Positions 22,922 through 30,850 of a DNA stretch of 64,000 nt are shown here, one piece after another (the stretch's first letter is position 1; each line of letters begins with the position of its first letter). The stretch is from contig CAYUVH010000059.1 of NCBI GenBank assembly GCA_964448135.1, forward strand, positions 62,001-126,000. The letters are read 5' to 3'. Below the pieces are notes generated by a model. It saw nothing but the letters and a program-made list of their open reading frames with translations, ran no database searches and had not been told where the DNA came from. This DNA comes from CAYUVH01 sp964448135. GTDB taxonomy: Bacteria > Verrucomicrobiota > Verrucomicrobiia > Limisphaerales > UBA8199. The translations under genes and the position numbers were made by a program.

Positions 22922-23199
22922 CTTCCGAGCGAAGGCGGATGGAGGAGACGGCCGGCCTGTCCGCCATAGTCTTGACGAAGGCGGAGCAGAGGAGGCTCGT
23001 CCAACCCCACGGCTTGGGCTCAAAGACAAATCGCCAACACCCATTTCCAGTCAGACGGGTGGGGCGAGCGTACCCGCGAGCCGTTTCGCAACATTCCGTT
23101 TCCGCAACCGTTCCACTCTCCGTATGCTCCGCCTTTTGCGACAACCTGTTCAAACCCGTGTCCCCACCATCCAACACGTCCTCCGGCCACTCCGCTAAA

Positions 23200-23406
23200 G
23201 TGGCCATCACCCTTCAGCTCAAAGGCCACTCCATCCCGGTGGCACAACTCGGACCGGGATTCTTCATTCTCGACGCGCCCAGCAACCATCCACCAAGTGA
23301 CGCAATTATCGTCATGCGCGTGGACCAAAACGAACGGCGCTGGACAGTTCACTTGCCGGACGGCATCTCTTCTGAATCCAAACGCGTGAACATAGCTGCC
23401 GATTGA
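23200..23406 (+). CDS. small conserved hypothetical protein, 68 aa
   Basis: The GTG at 23200 opens VAITLQLKGHSIPVAQLGPG and the frame ends at 23406: beta-rich, FFILDAPSNHPPSDAIIVMRVDQNERRWTVHLPDGISSESKRV. The mix of short strands and conserved-looking HPP, DQNERRW and LPDGIS looks like a real protein, although the frame is open far upstream across repeat sequence (no sense there). No family name is known to me. It lies alone between repeats. 23407-23606 shows no gene. Confidence 0.55.
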   Translation: MAITLQLKGHSIPVAQLGPGFFILDAPSNHPPSDAIIVMRVDQNERRWTVHLPDGISSESKRVNIAAD

Positions 23407-23606
23407 GCCGCTTTTCCCATGAGTTCAGGACGCAGCTTGCGCATTCGACATCTTCAGCTTCGATGTCGTCAACGCCGATTCGTCGTAGCTGACTTGCGGA
23501 TACCTACCAGTGGGAAAACTCATGTTGCACAAGCTGGCTGCACCATCATTTGACATCACAGTCCTCGGCGGCGAAAATGCGGGGAGGCTGAGTTGGGATT
23601 ATTCCT

Positions 23607-24224
23607 GTGTCACCCATCGCGCATTTCTTCGGGAGCTGGCTGATTGCATCAGCAACTACAAATAATTCCCGCGACCGCGCGCTGGTCACGCTGGCCGGGG
23701 TCCTTCCCGATGCCGACGGCTTGGGTGCGGTCGTCGATGTCGTCGGTTCGCTGATTTCCGGCCAGGAAAACACCTTTTGGTATTACCAACGTTATCACCA
23801 CTCTTTGCTCCACGGCTGGCCGGGAGCTTTGCTGGTCACTTTGATCCTCACAAGTTTCGCCCGGCAGCGTGGCCGGGTGGCGTTATTATGCCTGTTAACC
23901 TTCCACCTCCATCTCCTTTGCGATTTCATCGGCTCACGCGGACCATCGCCCATGGACTTGTGGCCGATTCATTACGGCGCGCCGTTGCTCCGGAAACCGA
24001 ATTTTGAGTGGCACGGTCAATGGAAATTGGACGGCTGGCAAAACCAGATCATTTGCGTGGGATTGTTTGCCACCGAACTCTGGTTGGCGCCCCGGCGGGG
24101 ATTCTCATTTGCATCACTTTTCAGCCGGAAAGCCGATGCCGCCTTCGTCTCCACGCTCCGCAAATGGCAGCAGGGCTTGCTGGGCCGGCGGCTCAAGTCC
24201 GGCGACGTCAACGAGAAAGCCTGA
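23607..24224 (+). CDS. YdjM-like membrane-bound metal-dependent hydrolase (DUF457 type)
   Basis: A 205-aa protein with a GTG start (VSPIAHFFGSWLIASATTNN). The family pattern is present: HFFGSWLIA near the start, VLPDADGLG (the PDxD metal site), YYQRYHHSLLHGW, HLHLLCDFIGSRGPSPMDLWPIHYG. Members are membrane-associated and related to LexA-regulated YdjM; the activity is not proven. Three hydrophobic stretches are visible (GALLVTLILTSF, VALLCLLTFHLHLL, QIICVGLFATELWLA). The C-terminus is basic. No operon partner is clear; the next gene is a toxin-antitoxin module 105 bases away. Confidence 0.78.
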   Translation: MSPIAHFFGSWLIASATTNNSRDRALVTLAGVLPDADGLGAVVDVVGSLISGQENTFWYYQRYHHSLLHGWPGALLVTLILTSFARQRGRVALLCLLTFHLHLLCDFIGSRGPSPMDLWPIHYGAPLLRKPNFEWHGQWKLDGWQNQIICVGLFATELWLAPRRGFSFASLFSRKADAAFVSTLRKWQQGLLGRRLKSGDVNEKA

Positions 24225-24329
24225 ATTCCTCGCGCTCTTTGCTGCGCCCGCGCGTGGCACGATCGTTCTTCACCTTGCCGCCCGGCAACTTCCCTTGACG
24301 CTGCCAGTCCTATCATCCAGAGTATTCCC

Positions 24330-24584
24330 ATGAGCATAACGCTCAATTTTGACGAGGAGGCCCTTGCCAGTCTGCCCTTTGGCCCAGGCGAGCGGGAGCG
24401 CCACATGCAAATCGAACTGGCCTGCCGTTTCTACGCCAAAGGCTGGGTTTCGCTCGGCCAGGCTGCACGTATGGCCGGGTTGGACCACTACGCGTTCGGC
24501 GTTGCGCTCGCGGAGCGTGGCATTCCCCGCCAATACGGGCTGACGGAGGCGCAGGAAGACTTGGCGCATGCGCGTCGTCAGTAA
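24330..24584 (+). CDS. UPF0175-family antitoxin
   Basis: An 84-aa protein with the UPF0175 pattern: an N-terminal strand SITLNFDEEALASLP, then a helical segment RHMQIELACRFYAKGWVSLGQAARMAGLDHYAFGVALAERGIP that is a winged or MerR-like DNA-binding fold. UPF0175 proteins are known antitoxins of DUF3368 PIN toxins. The toxin gene overlaps its end (24568-24584), so the two are co-translated. It probably represses its own promoter in the 24225-24329 gap, where I see no clear operator. Confidence 0.88.
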   Translation: MSITLNFDEEALASLPFGPGERERHMQIELACRFYAKGWVSLGQAARMAGLDHYAFGVALAERGIPRQYGLTEAQEDLAHARRQ

Positions 24585-25056
24585 TACCTCGCCTATTTCC
24601 AATCTTGCGATCGTCGAAAGGCTTGATCTGCTTCAGCGGCGCTACGGAAAAGTGCGCATACCACCGGCAGTAGGCCTCGAATTGGCGGCCTTGAGCCACC
24701 CAGCCGGGCATCACCGTATTCAGGCGGCCTTGTCGGACGGCTGGCTGCTCGTGGAAAAGCTCAACCAATCGCAACCATTTCAGCCTCAGTTTCCCCTTGA
24801 TCCCGGCGAAACGGACGCCATTGCACTTGCTCTGCAATACAAGGCCAACGTCCTGCTCATGGACGAAAGGCGGGGTCGTGAAGCTGCCAGACAAGCCGGC
24901 CTGTGTGTTGGCGGTGTCCTGGGCGAACTGCTCCACGCCAAGCTTGCTGGATGGATTCCCAAAGTGTACCCGGAGATCCAACGGCTTCGCCGCGACGCCC
25001 GCTTCTTTGTGGACCCTGGAATCGAGCGCTTCATATTATCCCAGGTGGGTGAATAA
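24568..25056 (+). CDS. DUF3368 PIN-like toxin
   Basis: A 162-aa PIN-fold protein. The opening RVVSNTSPISNLAIVERLDLL has Asn where many PINs have Asp, a common variant in this family. The other acidic residues are in place: DPGETDAIALAL and LLMDERRGREAA. Such proteins pair with UPF0175 antitoxins, the gene of which overlaps its start by 17 bases. The cellular target is not known. The region downstream (25057-25418) has a hairpin GACTC-TTTT-GAGTC and lower GC but no gene. Confidence 0.88.
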   Translation: MRVVSNTSPISNLAIVERLDLLQRRYGKVRIPPAVGLELAALSHPAGHHRIQAALSDGWLLVEKLNQSQPFQPQFPLDPGETDAIALALQYKANVLLMDERRGREAARQAGLCVGGVLGELLHAKLAGWIPKVYPEIQRLRRDARFFVDPGIERFILSQVGE

Positions 25057-25418
25057 TTTCGCCCACTCAAAAACCCCCAGCCAACCGCTTGACACTGCCG
25101 CCCCGCCGGTTTAATCAAAAGGCGGTAGGAGGACGTAATTCCAGATCGAATCGGATCACGAATCATCGTCAATGCAATCTGGATAAATGTTTATGATTCG
25201 CTAACGGGTTTTTATTGGGGTTTTTGAAGTTTTTAGCGTCTGGCTTGCCCTCTGGCGCGTGGGGGCTGACTCTTTTGAGTCGCAGAAAGCAGGTCAAAAA
25301 TAACCACTACAAACGCAGTCCTTGACGAAGCGAAGCACTTTCAAGAAGGTGAAAATCATGGGGCACAGCTCTTACGGCGAGAAGAATAGAAATAGCGCGC
25401 CATAGGCTGACCATTCGT
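25057..25418. other. intergenic region with AT-richer composition
   Basis: This 360-base gap has no convincing gene. TTGACA (25089-25094) with TAATCA 17 bases later looks like a promoter, but no start codon with a good ribosome site follows before 25419. The stretch 25195-25255 is T-rich. The hairpin GACTC-TTTT-GAGTC lies near 25269-25282. Confidence 0.4.
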
Positions 25419-25667
25419 ATGGAAAGCTCGCCAAGCACGTCACCGATTCAAGAACCTCCTGCAAGGCTACCGGGGGGATGTTTTCTGGCCATGGGTGTGT
25501 TGGGTATTGGACTGGCTATATTTGGACTCGTATTCGATGACATGAATGGAGGTCCAAATGAGGGGAGTGTAATTTTTTGGTTGATCCTTGGGCTCATAAC
25601 AGTGGTCGGGCTGTGGATGGTATACTGCGGGGTTTCTCGGCTTTCTAAGGAACATAAAGACCCGTGA
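25419..25667 (+). CDS. hypothetical small membrane protein, 82 aa
   Basis: The ATG at 25419 gives MESSPSTSPIQEPPARLPGG, then two helices LAMGVLGIGLAIFGLVF and VIFWLILGLITVVGLWMVYCG. Codon third positions are clearly more A/T-rich than in neighbours (GGT, GTA, ATT, TAT are common), hinting at foreign origin. No family is recognised. It stands alone between repeats and a gap. Confidence 0.5.
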   Translation: MESSPSTSPIQEPPARLPGGCFLAMGVLGIGLAIFGLVFDDMNGGPNEGSVIFWLILGLITVVGLWMVYCGVSRLSKEHKDP

Positions 25668-25889
25668 AAAGGCCTAAGTTTACCAATTAAGGAGCAAGCA
25701 AACTGGTTCTTTGACATCATAACTGGGGTTGCCTGCGGCAGCGGACACAAAATGAACGACCGACGCAGCGACCGAATCCGGCTAAATCCTGCCTAATCCG
25801 GGTAAATCCGGCCAAAAAAATTCGGGCTGGTCCGGTTTGTTGGCAAACCTGGCTCCCGCTGCATCAGTCGAGCTGCGGGTGGCCCGATC

Positions 25890-25940
25890 GTAGCGCGGGC
25901 GTCCTCGCCTGCGAGTTCGGGCGGCGTCCCGCCGCCCGTT
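25890..25940 (+). repeat. dispersed repeat copy (relative of 20613-20660)
   Basis: GTAGCGCGGGCGTCCTCGCC and TGCGAGTTCGGGCGGCGTCC, ending in CCGCCCGTT, match the copy before the radical SAM gene with a few changes. The rest of the gap 25668-26191 holds a short degenerate tandem (CGGCTAAATCC, GGGTAAATCC) at 25778-25818 and no gene. Confidence 0.85.
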
Positions 25941-26191
25941 CCGAAGGGTGATCACTCGACCGCTGGCGCTACGGGCCGGCCACCCCCACCCGCCAACTCG
26001 TCACGCCGAAGTGTCTCGCGAAGGCGGAAGTCAGACCAGGGCGGGTCAAGCTTTGTCAAAGTATGTCAAAGTATATCCAAGCAAAAAAAAGAGGGCTCCC
26101 AACCGTCGCGGGTTCAGCCGGGTCTGCCAAGCCGTCCAATCCGGGGAATTGGCTCGACTGCCCGGCCCCCCGCGCCTACCCTGCTGCCGGA

Positions 26192-26623
26192 ATGAAGCTG
26201 CTCTTCCTGAACGGCCCGAACCTCAACCTCCTCGGCCAGCGCGAACCCGAAGTCTATGGCCGGACGACTTTGGCCGACATCGAAGCCAGCGTCCGGCAGC
26301 GGGCGCAGGAACTGAAGGCCGAGGTGGACTTTCGGCAATCCAATCTGGAAGGCGAGTTGGTCGCTTGGATCCAGGAGGCGAAGGGGAAGTTCGATGTCAT
26401 CGTCCTGAACGCCGCCGCCTACACTCACACGAGCATCGCGCTACGGGACGCGATCTCAGCGGTCGGGGTGCCGACGATCGAGATTCACCTCTCCAACGTC
26501 CACAAGCGCGAAGAGTTCCGCCACAAGTCGCTCATCGCCCCAGTATGCGTGGGTCAGATAACCGGTTTTGGAGCAAATTCGTATATTCTGGGCTTGGAAG
26601 CGGCAATTAACGTTAAAGTATAA
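26192..26623 (+). CDS. aroQ: 3-dehydroquinate dehydratase, type II
   Basis: The 143-aa protein starts at ATG 26192 (MKLLFLNGPNLNLLGQREPE), the canonical opening of type II dehydroquinases. The catalytic Tyr is Y22 in EVYGRTTL, and the catalytic His is H99 in IEIHLSNVHKREEFRHKS. N73 and the AAAYTHTS loop bind substrate. The enzyme converts 3-dehydroquinate to 3-dehydroshikimate in the shikimate route, in the cytoplasm, as a dodecamer. The track of open frame before 26192 is repeat-like and not protein. AroQ just before accBC is a common order in bacteria. Confidence 0.95.
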   Translation: MKLLFLNGPNLNLLGQREPEVYGRTTLADIEASVRQRAQELKAEVDFRQSNLEGELVAWIQEAKGKFDVIVLNAAAYTHTSIALRDAISAVGVPTIEIHLSNVHKREEFRHKSLIAPVCVGQITGFGANSYILGLEAAINVKV

Positions 26624-26840
26624 CCGGATTTTGCACGATAGAGGTGTTTTTTCGCTTGGTGCGGAGGTCGGCTGGCGGATTTTCCTACTTGACGCGCCAT
26701 CCCCACTTCGATAATCTCCCCCGGTAATGAGATTGAACGATTGTAAAGAACGCCAAAAATTGCACCGAATGGCGTCATTTTTATCGTTATAGCAGCTTAA
26801 AACGCTCAAAATCCCATTTTATCCAACAAATTACCAGGAC

Positions 26841-27302
26841 GTGGACTTAAAAGACATCAAAGCCATCATCGACCTGATGCGCAAGAACTCCGTGTCGGAG
26901 TTCGAACTCGAAAAGCAGGACTTCAAAATCAAGTTGAAGCGGGGTAACGGCGTTCCGTCGGGATATGACGACAACCAGGGGATGGGCTATGCCCAGGTTC
27001 TCCCGATGCCAGCCCAGGTTCCCCAAGCGGCTGCTCCGGCGCCGGTCCCGGCGGTCAGTTCTGAATTGGATATCAAGTCGCCGATGATCGGCACGTTTTA
27101 CCGGGCGCCCTCCCCCGAGGCCGCTTCCTATGTGGATATCGGGACGGAAGTGAACCCGGACACGGTGGTATGCATCATTGAGGCGATGAAGGTGATGAAT
27201 GAGATCAAGGCGGAGGCCAAAGGCATCATCACCCAGGTCCTCCTGGACAATGCCAAGCCCGTCGAGTTTGGGCAGCCCTTGTTCAAGATCCGGCCGAACT
27301 GA
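26841..27302 (+). CDS. accB: acetyl-CoA carboxylase biotin carboxyl carrier protein
   Basis: A 153-aa protein with a GTG start (VDLKDIKAIIDLMRKNSVSE). The N-terminal helix and FELEKQDFKIKLKRGNG hairpin are typical of AccB. A Pro/Ala linker (60-75) leads to the biotinyl domain with K117 in EAMKVMNEI. It carries the biotin that AccC carboxylates for malonyl-CoA synthesis. The 217 bases before it (26624-26840) should contain the promoter. AccC follows after 100 bases that include a hairpin repeat. Confidence 0.95.
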   Translation: MDLKDIKAIIDLMRKNSVSEFELEKQDFKIKLKRGNGVPSGYDDNQGMGYAQVLPMPAQVPQAAAPAPVPAVSSELDIKSPMIGTFYRAPSPEAASYVDIGTEVNPDTVVCIIEAMKVMNEIKAEAKGIITQVLLDNAKPVEFGQPLFKIRPN

Positions 27303-27402
27303 GCCCTCCAATCGGGGTTGGATACAGGCCTCCCCTTTCTCTGGTAGAGGGAGAGCGGACGCGAGACCCCAACGATAAAGCACTTTTTGAGAGACGTTCA
27401 GC

Positions 27403-28779
27403 ATGTTTGAAAAGCTTTTAGTGGCGAATCGCGGCGAAATCGCCGTCCGCATCATCCGGGCCTGCAAGGAGTTGAATATCCGCACTGTCGCCGTCTATTC
27501 GGAGGCCGACGCCAATTCCATGCATGTGCAACTGGCCGACGAGGCCATTTGCATCGGGCGCGCCGCCGCCAACGAGAGTTACCTCAAGATCGCGCATATC
27601 ATCAGCGCCGCGGAGATCGCCGACGTGGATGCGATTCATCCCGGCTATGGGTTTTTGTCGGAGAACGCACATTTTGCGGATGTTTGCGAAAGCTGCAACA
27701 TCCGCTTCATCGGGCCGAGCTCGCGGGCGATGAATGCGATGGAAGACAAGGCGGTGAGCCGGGCCCTGGCGCGCAAGGCCGGCGTGCCGACGCCGCCGGG
27801 TTCGGAAGGCGTGGTGGACAACGAGCAGGACGCGCTGAACGTCGCCAAGCGCATCGGGTATCCGGTGATGATCAAGGCCGTGGCGGGCGGCGGCGGGCGC
27901 GGCATGCGTGGGGCGCACAATGATATTTCGCTGGTAAAGGGTTATCACACGGCGCGGACGGAAGCGGAAAAGGCGTTCGGAAATTCGGGCGTTTACATCG
28001 AGAAGATGATCGAGAATCCGCATCATATCGAATTTCAGATTCTCGGGGATAACAAGGGACACATCATTCACCTGGGCGAACGGGATTGCTCGATCCAGCG
28101 CCGCAATCAAAAGGTGGTCGAGGAGTCCCCGTCACCGCTGATTGACCAGCGCTTCAAGAAGCTGCGCGACAAGATGGGCAAGGCGGCCGTGAAGATCGCC
28201 GAGGAAGCTAATTATACGAACGCCGGCACGGTGGAGTTCATCGTGGACAACAACGGCAATTATTACTTCCTGGAAATGAACAAGCGCATCCAGGTGGAAC
28301 ATCCGGTGACCGAGGAAGTGACGGGCATCGACCTGGTGCGTTATCAGCTCATGATCGCGATGGGCGAGCCGTTGAAGCATTCGCAGGGTGACATCCAATA
28401 CAAGGGCCACGCGATCGAATGCCGCATCAACGCCGAGGATCCCTTCGATGATTTCCGGCCGAGCCCGGGGCGCATCGAGATGTATTATCAGCCGGGTGGC
28501 CGCGGGGTGCGCGTGGACACGCATGCCTACGCGGGCTACACGATCCCGCCGCATTACGACTCGATGATCGGCAAGCTGATCACGTTCGGCAAAGACCGGC
28601 GCGAGGCGATGGACAAGATGAGCCGCGCACTGGGCGAATACATGATCACCGGCGTGAAGACGACCATTGCGTTCCAGCAGGCGATTTTCCAGGACCCGAA
28701 TTTCCGGCGCGGAGTTTATTCGACGGCGTTCATCGAGCAGCTTTTGAGCGGTGCGCGGCGTGGGTTGATCGAGGAATAG
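27403..28779 (+). CDS. accC: acetyl-CoA carboxylase biotin carboxylase subunit
   Basis: A 458-aa ATP-grasp enzyme. The biotin carboxylase N-terminal domain is MFEKLLVANRGEIAVRIIRA, the glycine-rich ATP loop is AVAGGGGRGMRGAHND, and KGHIIHLGERDCSIQRRNQKVVEESPSP and EMNKRIQVEHPVTEEVTGIDLV are the usual catalytic and biotin-site motifs. The usual ERDCS and EHP Glu/His pairs are intact. The length is that of a stand-alone AccC. It acts with AccB upstream; accA/accD are not in this window. Confidence 0.96.
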   Translation: MFEKLLVANRGEIAVRIIRACKELNIRTVAVYSEADANSMHVQLADEAICIGRAAANESYLKIAHIISAAEIADVDAIHPGYGFLSENAHFADVCESCNIRFIGPSSRAMNAMEDKAVSRALARKAGVPTPPGSEGVVDNEQDALNVAKRIGYPVMIKAVAGGGGRGMRGAHNDISLVKGYHTARTEAEKAFGNSGVYIEKMIENPHHIEFQILGDNKGHIIHLGERDCSIQRRNQKVVEESPSPLIDQRFKKLRDKMGKAAVKIAEEANYTNAGTVEFIVDNNGNYYFLEMNKRIQVEHPVTEEVTGIDLVRYQLMIAMGEPLKHSQGDIQYKGHAIECRINAEDPFDDFRPSPGRIEMYYQPGGRGVRVDTHAYAGYTIPPHYDSMIGKLITFGKDRREAMDKMSRALGEYMITGVKTTIAFQQAIFQDPNFRRGVYSTAFIEQLLSGARRGLIEE

Positions 28780-28813
28780 GCCTGGACGGCCGCCGCTGGC
28801 GGCTTCTCGCGGC

Positions 28814-29884
28814 GTGAGCTTCCCCTTCATTGTTTATCTACTGGCCGGGGTGAGCGCCGCGGTCGTCACCTTCATCACGCTGCCGCTATGGCGAAAGGTT
28901 TGCGTCCGCGTGGGGCTGGTGGACGACCCAGGACACAGGAAGATTCACAAGGAAACCATTCCACTGGCCGGTGGCCTGGCAGTGTTCACCGGACTGGTCA
29001 TTCCGACCTTGCTCGGCGCCTTGATCGTTTTTGGGCCGGATAATATCCGCCCGGGATTTTTGGATCGCGCGGTTCAGCTGCGGGAACGAACCGCCGCGGC
29101 CACGACGCAAGCCGCCGGCGAGCCGGACGGTTCCAAGACCGCGAGCGCGGATTTCCTGCTCCGGCATGGATTGAACCGGCGGGCGCTGGAGTTGGGCGCG
29201 ATTTTGCTGGGGGCGCTGGGGATGTTGCTGGTGGGCGTGGTGGATGACCGGCACGAATTGAGCCCGCGCACGAAATTTGCAGGGCAATTGTTCATTGCGC
29301 TGCTGGTGGCGGCGTCGGGGGCGCGGATCACTCTGTTCGTCCCGAATCTTATCTTCAGCTACGCCATCACCGTGCTCTGGATTCTCACGGTGACCAATGC
29401 GTTCAACTTCATGGACAACATGAACGGTCTGTGCGCCGGGATCGGGGCCATCGGAGCCTGGTATTTTGGAAAGATTTCGGCGGCGGATGATCAGTATCTC
29501 GTGGCGATGATTGCCTTTTTGACCCTGGGCGCGCTGCTGGGATTTCTGCCGCACAACTATCCGAAGGCGCGGGCGTTTCTGGGAGACGGCGGCAGTCACC
29601 TGGTGGGTTACCTGCTCGCGGTGCTGGCGATCCTGCCGCACTTTTACACGACCCGGCATCAGCGGCATTGGGCCGTAATGATCCCGTTGCTCGTATTATT
29701 TGTTCCGCTCCTCGACTTGACCTGGGTGGTGCTGTGGCGGTGGAAAAATGGAAAACCATTTTACGTGGGTGACACCAACCATCTTTCGCACCGGCTGGTG
29801 CGCGCGGGTATGAAACCGTCGACCGCGGTGCTGGTACTCTGGCTCGTGGCCGTGGCGGCGGGAGCGCTGACTTGTTTGCGCTGA
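28814..29884 (+). CDS. WecA/MraY-family polyprenyl-phosphate glycosyl-1-phosphate transferase
   Basis: A 356-aa polytopic enzyme with a GTG start (VSFPFIVYLLAGVSAAVVTF). Family motifs are present: GLVDDPGHRKIHKETIPLAGGLAVF, VGVVDDRHELSPRTKFAGQL, TNAFNFMDNMNGLCAGI (NxxNFMDN metal/nucleotide site), FLGDGGSHLVGYLLAVL, and the C-terminal HLSHRLVRAG. It is WecA/TagO-like rather than MraY, because HRKIHKETIP and NAFNFMDNMNG match that side. It moves a sugar-1-phosphate from UDP-sugar to undecaprenyl phosphate, starting a surface glycan. The donor sugar cannot be told. Confidence 0.88.
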   Translation: MSFPFIVYLLAGVSAAVVTFITLPLWRKVCVRVGLVDDPGHRKIHKETIPLAGGLAVFTGLVIPTLLGALIVFGPDNIRPGFLDRAVQLRERTAAATTQAAGEPDGSKTASADFLLRHGLNRRALELGAILLGALGMLLVGVVDDRHELSPRTKFAGQLFIALLVAASGARITLFVPNLIFSYAITVLWILTVTNAFNFMDNMNGLCAGIGAIGAWYFGKISAADDQYLVAMIAFLTLGALLGFLPHNYPKARAFLGDGGSHLVGYLLAVLAILPHFYTTRHQRHWAVMIPLLVLFVPLLDLTWVVLWRWKNGKPFYVGDTNHLSHRLVRAGMKPSTAVLVLWLVAVAAGALTCLR

Positions 29885-29908
29885 GGCGAAACCCCGCCGC
29901 CCAGTCGC

Positions 29909-30226
29909 TCAGGCACTCCGCGGACGGGGCTTGGTGTGAGGCAGGAATTTTTTCCGGACTTGACCCCACAGGGTCACCGCCCGGCGTTTCACCGAAGTGA
30001 CGGAAGGATTTTTCGGCACCTTGTCCCGGGCGCTTTTCGGCAGCGCGGCACGAGCCGAACGGAACAAGCGGCGCGCCCAGGCAAATTCCGCAGCGAGAAT
30101 TGCAAGTCCGCAGGGAATCACGATAAAGGCCGGCCCGGGCAGGATAATCATTGCGACGCCGACGAGCACCACCGTGACGCCCAGCGCTCCAATCACCACG
30201 CGTTTTAGTTGGCGGGTCAATTTCAT
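29909..30226 (-). CDS. PGPGW-type small membrane protein
   Basis: From ATG 30226 the 105-residue protein reads MKLTRQLKRVVIGALGVTVVLVGVAMIILPGPAFIVIP (given here in outline: basic start, helix, then LPGPAFIVIPCGLAILAAEF, the PGPA/PGPG signature) and WARRLFRSARAALPKSARDKV. The frame runs upstream to 30352 but the signature family starts at the basic LTRQLKR. Members are predicted two-helix inner-membrane proteins of unknown role. The gene is convergent with the WecA-like gene. Confidence 0.75.
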   Translation of the reverse strand: MKLTRQLKRVVIGALGVTVVLVGVAMIILPGPAFIVIPCGLAILAAEFAWARRLFRSARAALPKSARDKVPKNPSVTSVKRRAVTLWGQVRKKFLPHTKPRPRSA

Positions 30227-30430
30227 GCGAGAACCTAACCCGTGAATGAAATAGCGGCCACCTGATTTCAGACTTTCAAATCGTGCATAAAAGTCTTTGC
30301 TCACGTTGCAAATCGCACGGCTTATCCGGGTTCGATATGGCGAAACCCGCATGTTTAAAGGGGAATTCGTGATTGGTTCATTTTTAGCTCAAAGGAATCA
30401 ACGGGCAGTGAGCCGGTGCTAAGCGAGAGC

Positions 30431-30455
30431 AGTCGTGCGCGGGAAGCGCACGACT
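30431..30455. repeat. perfect 10-base hairpin upstream of the lipoprotein
   Basis: AGTCGTGCGC-GGGAA-GCGCACGACT, loop of five. There is no T tract, so it is unlikely to be a terminator. It lies about 43 bases upstream of the lipoprotein ATG and could affect its leader. Confidence 0.7.
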
Positions 30456-30497
30456 CGATCAAACAGAAACAGCCGGCGCATTGACCAACGTAAGGTC

Positions 30498-30716
30498 ATG
30501 AAAAATCAAAAACTCGTAACGTGTTTGGGGATGTCGGCATTGGCCCTGTCATTGGTTTTGACGGGATGCGACCGCGAGGTTTCCAAAGAGAAGAGCACCT
30601 CCACCAGCAGCGATGGGACGGTGAAGGAGAAGGAAAAGACCGTCACGCAATCGCCGGACGGCACTACGACCAAGACCGAGGAGACGAAGAAGACGACGCC
30701 TCCCGACAAGCCGTAG
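30498..30716 (+). CDS. small exported lipoprotein
   Basis: ATG 30498 is chosen over 30435 because it gives a lipoprotein signal: MKNQKLVTCLGMSALALSLV followed by LTGC, with the lipidated Cys at the end of LTGC. The mature peptide is about 50 residues of Ser, Thr, Lys and Glu (TSTSSDGTVKEKEKTVTQSP), likely disordered. GTAAGG (30490-30495) is the ribosome site. The function is unknown. It precedes the sigma-54 activator but no shared operon is proven. Confidence 0.8.
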   Translation: MKNQKLVTCLGMSALALSLVLTGCDREVSKEKSTSTSSDGTVKEKEKTVTQSPDGTTTKTEETKKTTPPDKP

Positions 30717-30850
30717 GCGATCGGTTCTGCAGGCACTTTGGTGAGAGGTTCCTGGGTTCGCCCCAGGAACCGGGAAGACTGCAGCGGGCGCTTGCCGCTG
30801 CGTGGCGCGTGGTCGTATGATTTAGGTGACTCAATCATGCAGATCGCCAC

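Noticed and set aside
22498..23406. 302-residue frame across repeats before the 68-aa gene
   Set aside because: Only the last 68 codons look protein-like; the earlier part is Pro/Arg/Leu text from repeats in another frame of the DUF2784 gene.
23411..23530. TTTTCCCATGAGTT and GGGAAAACTCATG pair as an inverted repeat
   Set aside because: The arms match only when cut into two permuted 8-base pieces; not a convincing structure, and no gene depends on it.
30431..30455. Perfect hairpin as a terminator
   Set aside because: No T tract follows on either strand; it is better kept as a hairpin in the lipoprotein leader.
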